Source: Carpediemonas membranifera (taxonomy: Eukaryota > Fornicata). From it: 64,000 bases of DNA. The notes below the pieces were generated by a model, which ran no database searches, was not told the origin of the DNA, and worked only from the letters and a program-made list of their open reading frames with translations. The DNA lies in the NCBI GenBank assembly GCA_019828565.1, contig JAHDYR010000038.1:62001-126000 (forward strand), read 5' to 3'. The position numbers and the translations under genes were made by a program. Positions 48,067 through 57,527 of this stretch are shown here, one piece after another (the stretch's first letter is position 1; each line of letters opens with the position of its first letter).

Positions 48067-48258
48067 AGAGACTGCTTGGCGGCGTGGGGAGAGGGGGGAG
48101 TGGATAACGTGGGTGGTGGTAGATGTATGGCGCTTAGCTGATGATGATAGTTGAGGGACGGGGATTTCTGTTGCGCATGAACACATTGTTCGACCCTTCA
48201 ATAGCACAATTTCGACTGTGTTAAACTGCGCTTGAGTGAGTTTGGCGGATGAAAGTCA

Positions 48259-49026
48259 ATGTCGGCTTCACAAGAACAATTGGAGCTTTTAATCCCGCAT
48301 AATCTATATGTGCATCTATTAGACCCTATTACGTATGACCTTCTTGAACAAGACGTTCTTACCACCTCAGAAGGTGTTAGTTATGGCACCTCATCCATTC
48401 TAGAGTGGATTCAGACCCGTCCAGAAGGCCAATGCACTGATCCCTATACTAGAAAGCCTTTGGGCATTGAGCAGCTTCACAACAACGTCACACTGTCATC
48501 ACTCATTGCAGATCTCCGGGGACGCCCTCGCAGCACCGAGGATGAAATGGGCGAGGAAGAAAGCCCCGAGGAGATGGCCAGGATGATCAAGGACCTCAGT
48601 CGCCGGATCAATGTGCATATGCTTCGTCAAAAGGAGGCCAAGATGAGGATTGCAAGACACGAGCCTGTCATTGCAGAGAAAGATCACCAGCTTGACGTGC
48701 TAAAGAAACGCGCAAAGGTCATAGCTGAGCAGCAGAAGGCCGCCACAGCCGAGAAACACGAGTTGTCCAATCAACTGATTGATCTGAAGCATGTGGCCAC
48801 TCCAGGTCCAGTGCAGTCAGCCAGGGCCAAGGCAGTCGAGTACAGGGCCAAGCATAAGGACACCACCGCCTCCGCCGATCTTGCCCGACTCTTGACTCGA
48901 CTTGACTCCAGAGCCCGGGTCGAGGCGCGACTCAGGATGGAGCTGAGAAAGAGCGGGGGCGGGGTAAAGCTGCCGCCGTCCTCGGGCAAGGTGACGCAGC
49001 TGATGCTGGAGAGCAGGCTGGGGTGA
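48259..49026 (+). CDS. U-box domain protein (putative E3 ubiquitin ligase)
   Basis: 255 aa. U-box at residues ~14-85: HLLDPITYDLLEQDVLTTSEGVSYGTSSILEWIQTRPEGQCTDPYTRKPLG, with NNVTLSSLIADL. This matches the P-I-T, G-x-S-Y, I-x2-W and D-P-x-T landmarks without RING cysteines. The rest is a coiled coil (REKDHQLDVLKKRAKVIAEQQKAATAEKHELSNQL) with a basic tail. U-box proteins recruit E2 enzymes; the coiled coil probably mediates dimerisation or substrate binding. Confidence 0.8.
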   Translation: MSASQEQLELLIPHNLYVHLLDPITYDLLEQDVLTTSEGVSYGTSSILEWIQTRPEGQCTDPYTRKPLGIEQLHNNVTLSSLIADLRGRPRSTEDEMGEEESPEEMARMIKDLSRRINVHMLRQKEAKMRIARHEPVIAEKDHQLDVLKKRAKVIAEQQKAATAEKHELSNQLIDLKHVATPGPVQSARAKAVEYRAKHKDTTASADLARLLTRLDSRARVEARLRMELRKSGGGVKLPPSSGKVTQLMLESRLG

Positions 49027-49201
49027 GTGATGGAGATGAATGGATGGAAGTCATTGCTTGGTCGTGTGAAGCCTCACATGCATTCCAAAGTCTTGGTTGT
49101 AAACTATAGTCGCGGTTGTTTGGCCAACACCAACTCTGTCATGATCTGTCGAGCGACCAGCGTCGTTCTACTATGCATATTTTGCAAAGCCAAAGCGAAC
49201 A

Positions 49202-49996
49202 ATGGAAATGGAATATGCCGATGGCGATGTGTATGAGAGCGTTCTAGCGGCTGCAGATGAGAGTAATTACTCCGACATGATGCCTTCGGACCTAGATCCC
49301 GACGATTCCGTCATGGAAGACGGCCTTGCGAGCGAGCACGCCTTTACTGTTGAGAAGAGGCTCACGAGCGAGCGTATTCGGCGGGAAGTCAATGATTTCC
49401 AGAACCAGGAGCTGATTGACGAAGCAAGGCGGGAGAGAGACAAGCAGAGAGAGATTAACATCTCCAACCGGGAGCAGGAATGGCTCGCTCGAGCCACTTC
49501 GGACATAATGGGACGAAAGGAGTACTTCAGTTTCGTCGAGAAGGATAAGCAACGCAAGATTGCCGACGGGCGAGAGAAGGCGCGCATCACTATTAGCATC
49601 AAGGAGAAGCTCGACAAACAGGCCGCCATACGGCAGCGGGAGATCGATGAGCACCGAGCGGCTACTGTAGTCGCCGCGGACAAGGATTACTACCAGCGTC
49701 AGGCCAGCCATTGTTTGGAAATCGCCCGAGCGAAGGTCGTGGCCGACATCAAGCGGGAAGAAGTGTTCGCGGCCGAGCACAAGGCTGCATACGAAGCTAG
49801 AACCGAGCAGAAGCGCGAGGAATACCGCAGAAGACGTGAAGCCAAGGAACTGAACGAAAGGAGGGAGCTTGCTGCCGTCAAACGAGAGGAGGCGACCATT
49901 GCCCGCCGGGAGTCCGAGTGGGCCGAGTGGAAAGAGAGGAACGCGGACAAGAAGCCGTTCTTTAGGGTGGCCGGCGGTGCCACTGTGTCACTGTAA
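49202..49996 (+). CDS. Coiled-coil protein, possibly axonemal
   Basis: 264 aa from ATG 49202. An acidic N-terminus (ADESNYSDMMPSDLDPDDS) precedes an almost unbroken, highly charged helix rich in Arg, Glu, Lys and Ala (RRERDKQREINISNREQEW, REEYRRRREAKELNERREL). Trichohyalin-like/CFAP-type proteins look like this, and its neighbours are ciliary genes, but no specific family signature is seen. Confidence 0.6.
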   Translation: MEMEYADGDVYESVLAAADESNYSDMMPSDLDPDDSVMEDGLASEHAFTVEKRLTSERIRREVNDFQNQELIDEARRERDKQREINISNREQEWLARATSDIMGRKEYFSFVEKDKQRKIADGREKARITISIKEKLDKQAAIRQREIDEHRAATVVAADKDYYQRQASHCLEIARAKVVADIKREEVFAAEHKAAYEARTEQKREEYRRRREAKELNERRELAAVKREEATIARRESEWAEWKERNADKKPFFRVAGGATVSL

Positions 49997-50195
49997 CATA
50001 GCGGAATGATCGAGCTGGACATAAACGGGGATGTCTCGTAGGGTTGGTGCGGCTGTTACAGAAGCTAAAGTAAATAGGGCAGACGCATAGGCGCTCATTC
50101 ACCATTGCAGTGGAGCAGAAGCCAAGGGCTAGCCCCTGAATAATGCCTCATTCCAGTGCCCAAAATTTCATTTCGCAGGTTAAGGACAAACCAGC

Positions 50196-52685
50196 TTGAT
50201 GTCTGCCGACACGCATTGGCGTGATGGTACCGTCAATTTAACGACACTTGTGCAACAAGAATCAGTAGATGCTCACGCTATCCTCGACGATCCGCTCCCA
50301 GCATTTATCGAGAAGTACGTTCGCTACATCAACGTCTACTCGTCCCTAGAGAGCGCTATTTTCGACTGCCCATACCACCAGAAGGTTCTACTGATGAAGA
50401 AAGAACTCGATGCCGTTGTTGGGCGCATCCTCGAGATCGTAGCGCGTATGAAGGAACTCGCCCACACCGCGGTCTTCGATCTCAGCGCCGTCATGGAAGA
50501 GATGAACGTTATCCCCTCAGAGCTTTCCATTCCCGTCCCGCGCTTCGCCCTCGACTTTCTAGACGGCCTGCCCGAGCGTACGGCGCTCATCGACTCCCTC
50601 ATCAAGAAATACGAGGTCCAGAGCGTCAACGGAGAGCTGTTCGACCAGCACATCGCCGTGACGTCCAAGCCTGCCGCACTAGACCTTGCGTCGGCCATCA
50701 GGATCATCCAGGTGAACGAAAGGGGCCGCCAGGGCAGACTCCGCGCCCGTATGTTGGCCGAACTCCGCACGAGAGAGCTCGCATTCATCCCACTCGACGC
50801 AGACACTGCCGCTGTCCGAATCCAGTCGACAGTCCGACGCTTCCTCGCCCGCAAGGCGTTCCAAGCCCGTGTCGTCGAGGACTCCGAGCTCTTTGAGATG
50901 GCCCCGCCCGAACACGAAGACGAAGACCCCCGGACACACGCCAAGGAGATAGACGCGGCCCGTAAGGTCATACAGCTTGAGAACAAGAAGGCGTACGAGG
51001 CAGCGCTTGAATCAATCAAACAGAATCTTCTCGAGGTCGAGGGTCCAGATATTCGGGCGGATCTGATGATGCGACACCGGCAGGCGCTCCTGGACTACCG
51101 CGATGCCAACGACGGCAAGCTTCCCAAGGAACCCCTGAACATCTTCGAGGAGCCCAAGCTCGAGGGTGACGGCGATGACGACGGTAAGAAGGGCAAGAAG
51201 GGAAAGAAGGGTAAGAAAGGGAAGAAAGGAAAGAAGGGCAAGAAGGCCGGCAAGAAGAAGGGAGGTAAGAAGGGCAAGGGCAAGAGCAAGACCGAGGAGG
51301 AGGACGAGGGGCCCAAGCCTGAGCCCCAGTCGCAATTCCTGCACCCCATGGTCGACACAATCGTGGAATACTTCGACAAGTGGCAGGACCATGATGACAC
51401 GAAGCTGGCCCGGCAGCCGTACGATGTGGAATACGTTAAGGACTTGAAGAGGCCTGAGGTCACAGATATAGTGCACCAGGGAGTCGTTGAGGTGCTGCAG
51501 GCTGAGCTGGACAACTTGAACTCTGCGTCCGCGAGCAAGGGAGGGAAGGGGAAGAAGGGGAAGAAGGGGAAGAAGGGCAAAAAGGGAAAGAAGGGCAAGA
51601 AAGGAAAAAAGGGCAAGAAGGGCAAGACCGTAGCCGAAGTCGACCCAGCCGAAGCCAAGCGGATCTCCGAACAAAACCTTGCCGAGCTCGTCTCCGAGAC
51701 CATCGTCCGAGCCCCAACCCCAGCCCGCCTCACAGACTTCATCGGCGACTACCCCTTCCTTAACCCACCCCCGACCCCGGGAGAACCCCCCATCCCATCG
51801 TATGCGGACATCAGAGACATCATCGCCAGGGACGTACTGCTGCCACTCGCGGTGCCTGAGGCGTCAGAGATTGTCTCAGCGCCAAAGAGCTTGCTCCTGT
51901 TCGGTGCTCCAAAGTGCGGCAAGACCCTCCTCGCCAGGGCCATAGCCACAGAGATGGGCGCCATGTGGATCGACCTGTCACCCGCAACCATCGAGGGCCG
52001 CTTCCAGGGAAAATCTCAGACGACACAGCTGGTCCAGATGGCGTTCCAGGTCGCCAAGGCACTCCATCCAGCAGTTATTTATATTGACGAGGTCGAGAAG
52101 GTCATGGCGGGCAAGGCAAAGGGAAAGAAGGGATCGACTGAATCTGAAGAATCTAGCCGTATCTTGAAGGATCTTCAGACTCAGTTGAAGTCTGTGAAGC
52201 CAGCAGACCGCGTGCTCGTCATCGGATGCACGTCCAACCCGGCCGCGGCCGAGAAGACCCTCGCCTCGTTCTTTGACATCGCCCAGTTCATACCGGCGCC
52301 CGACTCTGCTACCCGGAACAAGCTCCTCGCCGAGCTCTCCCGCAAGCACGGTGGCCCGTGGCTCTTGGGGGAATGCGGGCCCAAGTTTGACCTGACTATC
52401 ATCAACAAGGCCACTGCGGGGTGGACTGTCGGGATGTTGGAGCACCTAGTGACCACTGTGCTTCCTCCGAGCAGGGTCCGGGCCCTCGAGACCCGGCCGC
52501 TCGCCTCAGAGGAGTTTATCGGGGAGATCTCTAAGTGTGTGCCGCATCATGCCGTGGAGGAGCAATGTATGGCGTTTAATAAGAAGGCTAACCCGATGCC
52601 TGACCCGAATGCACCTGTGGACGAGGGAAAGAAGGGGAAGAAGGGCAAGAAGGGCAAGAAGGGGAAGAAGAAGGGGAAGAAGTAG
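50196..52685 (+). CDS. DRC11 / IQ and AAA domain-containing protein homologue
   Basis: 829 aa. A helical N-terminal domain (residues 1-200) is followed by an IQ motif near 205-225 (AAVRIQSTVRRFLARKAF), which binds calmodulin. Two Lys-Gly-Lys tracts (about 329-365 and 446-480) bracket a middle domain. The AAA+ domain has Walker A GAPKCGKT (~570) and Walker B VIYIDEVEKV (~627), with sensor-like VIGCTSNP and an arginine-rich C-part. It ends in another KGKK tail. This order is that of DRC11/IQCA1, a subunit of the nexin-dynein regulatory complex of motile cilia. The K/G tracts are unusually long, and ORFs opposite them are shadows. Confidence 0.88.
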   Translation: MMSADTHWRDGTVNLTTLVQQESVDAHAILDDPLPAFIEKYVRYINVYSSLESAIFDCPYHQKVLLMKKELDAVVGRILEIVARMKELAHTAVFDLSAVMEEMNVIPSELSIPVPRFALDFLDGLPERTALIDSLIKKYEVQSVNGELFDQHIAVTSKPAALDLASAIRIIQVNERGRQGRLRARMLAELRTRELAFIPLDADTAAVRIQSTVRRFLARKAFQARVVEDSELFEMAPPEHEDEDPRTHAKEIDAARKVIQLENKKAYEAALESIKQNLLEVEGPDIRADLMMRHRQALLDYRDANDGKLPKEPLNIFEEPKLEGDGDDDGKKGKKGKKGKKGKKGKKGKKAGKKKGGKKGKGKSKTEEEDEGPKPEPQSQFLHPMVDTIVEYFDKWQDHDDTKLARQPYDVEYVKDLKRPEVTDIVHQGVVEVLQAELDNLNSASASKGGKGKKGKKGKKGKKGKKGKKGKKGKKGKTVAEVDPAEAKRISEQNLAELVSETIVRAPTPARLTDFIGDYPFLNPPPTPGEPPIPSYADIRDIIARDVLLPLAVPEASEIVSAPKSLLLFGAPKCGKTLLARAIATEMGAMWIDLSPATIEGRFQGKSQTTQLVQMAFQVAKALHPAVIYIDEVEKVMAGKAKGKKGSTESEESSRILKDLQTQLKSVKPADRVLVIGCTSNPAAAEKTLASFFDIAQFIPAPDSATRNKLLAELSRKHGGPWLLGECGPKFDLTIINKATAGWTVGMLEHLVTTVLPPSRVRALETRPLASEEFIGEISKCVPHHAVEEQCMAFNKKANPMPDPNAPVDEGKKGKKGKKGKKGKKKGKK

Positions 52686-52859
52686 GCGTGTTGTATAAAG
52701 ATCGTTTGAAGGCTTTGTTGTTGTGATTGGTGGAGTTGACCGGACTTGGCGACGCTATTGAGAACTATACATTGCCGATAAATGTCAAATGTATATCAAA
52801 ATACGGGAATCCCTCCATCGTGACGCTTGGTGAAGATTGCAGAAAACTCAAACGCGAAT

Positions 52860-55800
52860 ATGCATTGGACAACCGCTTTTCCCTCTCATTCGCCGCCGTT
52901 CGCCTTCTTATCCGTTGTTCTCCTCGCATGCCTCCTCATGACCGCTACTTGCTCCCAGGAGCTCACCACGCAGGTCAGTAGCTGTGTCCTTCTCGACGAC
53001 GACACCCTCTTCGTCTCTTCTTCCCATTCCAACAGGATAGAGCTCTATGCCCGTTCAAACGGTCTTTGGAACCTCGAGGCGTCCGTCCATGATCCCGACT
53101 AAACATTCGGGTACGCTCTTGCCGTGTCCGACGACTACGTTGTCACTGTATATACACATTTTCACCATTTCTTACACAGTCTGCCCCCGAATTCGACAAC
53201 ATAGGCCGAGTTTACGTCTACACCCGAACCACCACCAGTTTTGGACTGCCCTACGAGACCATCAGCGCGGCCGACCTGTCCGCATCCGGGCTGAAGACCC
53301 AAGACTTCGGATACTCCATCGCCATTGCGGGCGCCGTGATTTCTGTCGCATCCCGCCCCTTCAACGCCACCGACAACAACTACCATCTGGCCTACTACAC
53401 GTTCATCCACAGTCCTACAAACGGATGGGTCGAATCGCTCTCAGAAGTCTCCCGTGTCAGCAATTACGACGGCGCAGTCGCCATGAGTCGTGGTGCCATA
53501 TTCTACACATGGCCCACGGATGATTAACCTGAACCTCAGGTGAATTTGTTGATCGCCGATTCTCACGATAGATGGGCGACTCGTGGCGTGGCGGTAGATT
53601 CGGAGATCATCGCCACCGCTTCACTTGTTGAGAATGAACCAATCGTGCTCGACGTGTTTGACGTGAAGGGGAGCCATATGAGCACTACTGAAGTCAGTAT
53701 CAGCGGCTACAACCTCCAGCTATCTATGACCGCAGAACACATCCTTCTGACGTCTTACAAAACCGATACTTCTGAGCACAGCGGCATAATCATGGTCTAT
53801 GCCCGCACAACCCCCGCCAAGCTCACGCTTCTTGGCCAAGCTGAGCTAACCGCCTCGCACGATGGAGTCTCCGGCAAATTCGCTGCAACTCCATCGGCCT
53901 CTTTTGAGGCCACTGGCAGCGCAGTGTCCACTTTCGCCGTGGGTGACGCTGAGGCTAGTTCAGACGGCCTCACCGCCAATGGCTGCCTGTTTGTGGTCAC
54001 GGTCGACCCAACCACGACGCCCGTCGTCAGTGTCGCTTCGACAAGGGGCGCGTTTCTAACGCGAAGCTCGGGGGCAATGTCGCCGTTGATGACCAGTACC
54101 TCTACGCCAGCGCTGTGACCGAGACTGGAATCGGCCAGGTCGTTGTCCTGACCCACGCCCTCGCCCAGTTCACCGCCATTTCTCCCGGCTGGGTGAAGAG
54201 CCTGGCATCCGACGGCATGCACCTTGTTGTTGGATCTGCAAGCTCTAACATGCCGCATCTCGACATCTACGACACATCCAGTTTCGAGAAACAGGCTGAA
54301 TTGACTCCCTTCTATCCCAACCCTGAAGATGTCCGCGATCATTATATTGGTAACTTCGGGAACATAGCTTTTTGCGGCAACCGCCTCGCCGTCGCCTCGT
54401 CTGAGCAAAATATGGTCCACCCTGACTCCGGTGTGACTTACACCTATCAGTTGATTGACTCCGAGTGGATCGCCGAGTCGAGAACACCAGGCCCCTGCCC
54501 ACTAGCGAGCAGCGGACTCTCGGAGCTCGCTTGCTCTGGAGACCTTGTCGTCGCCACACAGATGACTTCCAATCAAAGAGGAAATGTCCCTGCGCAGGTT
54601 ATCACCGTGCCACAGTGCGCAGCCGGCACAAATGGCTCAGATCCTGCCTGCGCCCCGTGTGCTGCAGGGTCGTACTCGTCGTTCGCCGGGTCCATCTGCC
54701 TGCCCGCGTCACCCTGTTTCTTCGCCGCGGGAGAGGGCGCGACTGCCCAGGTCGCTTGCCCGGCTGGGCACTACCAGCCGTACATCAGCCAACCCAGCTG
54801 TATCGAGGCCCATGCTGGATTCTACGTCGCTCCAACAGACCATACGCAACAGATTCCATGCAGTGCCGGCACTTACTCCTCAGCTGGCAGCAGCGCATGC
54901 AGTACGGCCGACCCCGGCAACTACGTGCCCGATTCAGACCGTAGTAGTCAATATCCCTGCAATGTCGGCACGTACCAGCCCGACTCCGGCCAGACCAGCT
55001 GCAAAGAGGCGGACGCAGGCTACTACGTGCCTTTCACTGGCCAAAACAAGCAGCTGTCTTGCAACTACGGCACGTACCAGCCGGCCCGTGGTTCCTCCGC
55101 CTGCATTGAGGCCGACCCTGGCTATCACGTGCCGCTACCCGCTTCGACCGCCCAAACTGTCTGTTGCGGGGGACGGTACCAACCCCGCTCGGGTCAGATA
55201 TACTGCGTGGATGCCGACAACGGCTACTACGTCCCGAACGATGCCAGGCCCCATGTTGCAGAGCTCGTCTGTGACGGCGGCCACTACTCGCCCTTCACAG
55301 TCGCCAGCACATGCGAGTACTGCCCCAAGGAGACGAGCACGCCCAACGATGGATTGCCGCACGAAAGCTGCGATCGCTGGATCCCAGCCACGCCCGTGAT
55401 CGACCAGACGCGAGCACTCGTGATCAAATCTTCCATCTTGAACGATACCGTGGCATCCGCGACTTTTGCTGGCGAGTCCACGCCATGCCAGTTGATCCAG
55501 ACCGCAGGCCAGACCACCGTCGTTCCTGTTGTCACTGAGTCGACGGTCAAGGCCGGGAAATATCCAGCGACATTCAGCTTCCGGTCTAGGATTTACCAGA
55601 CAACGGTCGCTGTTGATATCCCGGACGATCTCAAGATACCTTCCCCCGTGACCACGATTGCCGGTAATGTCGTTACAAGCCAGGTCAACTCCACCATTTG
55701 CCCCGACTCGATAAGAGTCAGCCTCCTCGGGACGGTATCCCACACCCTGGCCGCGATCAACGCGGACGGCAGCATTAGTTGCACGGCCACGCTGATTGCC

Positions 55801-56307
55801 GAAGCTCCGAGAATCAATGCCTTTCTTCAGCCCAAAATGACACAAACCCCGAGCACGGCATGCACGCAGCTGGCGGGCGTGGCGTTCAGCTCGGTCGAGT
55901 CGATGGACATATCTGCTGCTGGTGTGTCCCTCGCTCCATACATCGACGACGACGGCCGTCTCTGTGCCAACACAAGCGCTGCCCATGCCGCAGTGAAAGC
56001 TGGAACCGATAAGAAGGAGGAGGACGGGCTCGATTACGTCACAGTCCGGCTGGACGGCCAGGCGTTCGTCCATGAGCCGATGGACAACTTCAACCCGACT
56101 CCAGATCATCCAGGCCGGTCAGCGGCAGAGTCTGCACTGCTGTTCCTCAGCTGTATCCTGCTCCTCGGAGCGTTTGTTATAACTGTAGGGGCAGTCGCGC
56201 TGATTCTCTCAGGGCTCGTCGCCATCTTCCTTGTGGCTGGCTACGTGCTTCACACCAAGAGCAGGAGTGGAGCAGTGGCCAAGGCAGAGTACGAGCTGCT
56301 TGACTGA
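52860..56307 (+). pseudogene. FG-GAP beta-propeller / Cys-rich receptor-like membrane protein with two in-frame stops and one frameshift
   Basis: ATG 52860 gives a signal peptide (LSVVLLACLLMTATCS|QELT). FG-GAP-type repeats follow (TFGYALAVSDDYVV, FGYSIAIAGAVISV, KSLASDGMHLVVGSASS). Then come about eight Cys-rich repeats of the GCC2/GCC3-ephrin-receptor style (CPAGHYQPYISQPSC, CNVGTYQPDSGQTSC, CNYGTYQPARGSSAC), a beta-rich region, a TM helix (LLFLSCILLLGAFVITVGAVALI plus a second hydrophobic run) and a short tail ending YELLD. Lesions: TAA at 53100-53102, TAA at 53525-53527 and a one-base shift near 54040. One intron (53148-53179). Coding sense continues across each lesion, so they are recent, are assembly errors, or the gene is newly dead. 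Confidence 0.75.
53148..53179 (+). other. Spliceosomal intron, 32 nt
   Basis: GTATAT...CTTACACAG. Phase 0; removal joins DDYVVT to SAPEFDN and keeps the FG-GAP repeat in frame. Confidence 0.75.
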
Positions 56308-56508
56308 GCTTGGTTGTAAATGCATATATGATCTGAAGCCTGCTGCTCAATGTGAGCCGGCTTTGTTGAGTGATTGGTCGTGTTAATCGGACTTGGCCGA
56401 CGCTATTGAGGACACAGAGTGTATCCTCTGCCATCACTTGGCCATACGGCCGTACATACAAGCGTGGCTGGACCCCGCAGGCTAGCCACTGCAACACGGG
56501 CAAAAGCT

Positions 56509-57378
56509 ATGGAATCACTCCGAGAGCCGTATGAGGTTAGTCCAGCTCTCCTTAAGATACTTCTGAAGCTAACTAGAGAGAACATCATCGAGCAGCTTCG
56601 TTTCATGTGGACATTCCCTCCAACCCACACAGATCAGCTTCTGTACGAAATATACTTGGAGTTCGTGGCAGATTGTGTGGTATTTGCGAGAAAGAACCAG
56701 TTTAACATATTGGAAACACTGGCATCTCTTCAATTGCTCATCAGTTACGTGGCTTCATCACCAGTGAAGAATTGCTCGCGCGGTGCCATTGCCTCAGCCC
56801 TTGCTTGCGACAAACACTTCACTCTCCTCAGAGATGCATGCAAGCACAAGCTCATCAGCCTCATCGAGGTCCAAATTGAACCCCTCAAGGCGCTTTATCA
56901 TTCCTACGCTTGTTTCGATCAATACGAAGCAAAGCGCACTGTAACAGTAACTATTCAACTACCAGCAGGCGCGCTTCCACTCAAAGACGCCATGAGTCCT
57001 GCTGCATACATCAAGAAGATCGACGACCGACGTGCTGCTGAGAAAGAGGCCAAGGAAGCAGCCGAACGGGCCGAGGTGGAGAGGAAGCTGCTGGAGGAGC
57101 AAAGGAAGGCTGCTGAGGAGGCAGAAGCTGCCCGGCTGGCGAAAGAGAAGGAGGAGGAGGAGCGTCGTCTCCAGGCCGAGCGAGAGGCCGAGGCCGAGCG
57201 GATCAGGCTCGAAGAAGAGGTAGTGCAGGCCAGACTTGCAGAGGAGAGGAGGCTACGAAAGGAGAAGGAGAAGGAGCTACCCCCAGAGGTCATGACCGAG
57301 GTCCAGCGGCAGGCCGCCCTGTTCAGAGAGAAGCTCGCCAAGTCTGTCGAGGCAGGCGTCCTTGGTGGATCAGGGTGA
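56509..57378 (+). CDS. Flagellar C1a-32 (CLAMP)-like protein
   Basis: 289 aa from ATG 56509; the longer frame begins at a GTG. Residues 1-150 are helical (LLKILLKLTRENIIEQLRFMWTFPP, LYEIYLEFVADCVVFARKNQFNILETLASLQLLISYV, LIEVQIEPLKALYHSYACFDQY). They resemble the CLAMP/C1a-32 domain of the central-pair C1a projection in length, aromatic positions and the final Tyr-rich part. The C-terminal 120 residues are a charged coiled coil (KEAAERAEVERKLLEEQRKAAEEAEAARL). The assignment is by pattern memory and is moderate. Confidence 0.5.
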   Translation: MESLREPYEVSPALLKILLKLTRENIIEQLRFMWTFPPTHTDQLLYEIYLEFVADCVVFARKNQFNILETLASLQLLISYVASSPVKNCSRGAIASALACDKHFTLLRDACKHKLISLIEVQIEPLKALYHSYACFDQYEAKRTVTVTIQLPAGALPLKDAMSPAAYIKKIDDRRAAEKEAKEAAERAEVERKLLEEQRKAAEEAEAARLAKEKEEEERRLQAEREAEAERIRLEEEVVQARLAEERRLRKEKEKELPPEVMTEVQRQAALFREKLAKSVEAGVLGGSG

Positions 57379-57527
57379 AATTCATATGTGGCTATCGTTC
57401 TTGTAAACTTTTGGTCGGGTTTTGCAGAAGTGTTGTATTGTCACCGCTGTGTGGTCACCCCAAAATTTCGAGATACGATGGATTGAGCACAATAATTCAG
57501 GGGCACATCTCTTGCCCAGTTGCGGTG

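Noticed and set aside
51012-51742. Leu/Pro/Phe-rich minus-strand ORFs
   Set aside because: They are antisense readings of the Lys-Gly-Lys tracts of DRC11.
53100-53527. Stop-codon reassignment (TAA read through)
   Set aside because: Other genes in the window end in TAA, TAG and TGA, and in-frame stops occur only in genes that also have frameshifts.
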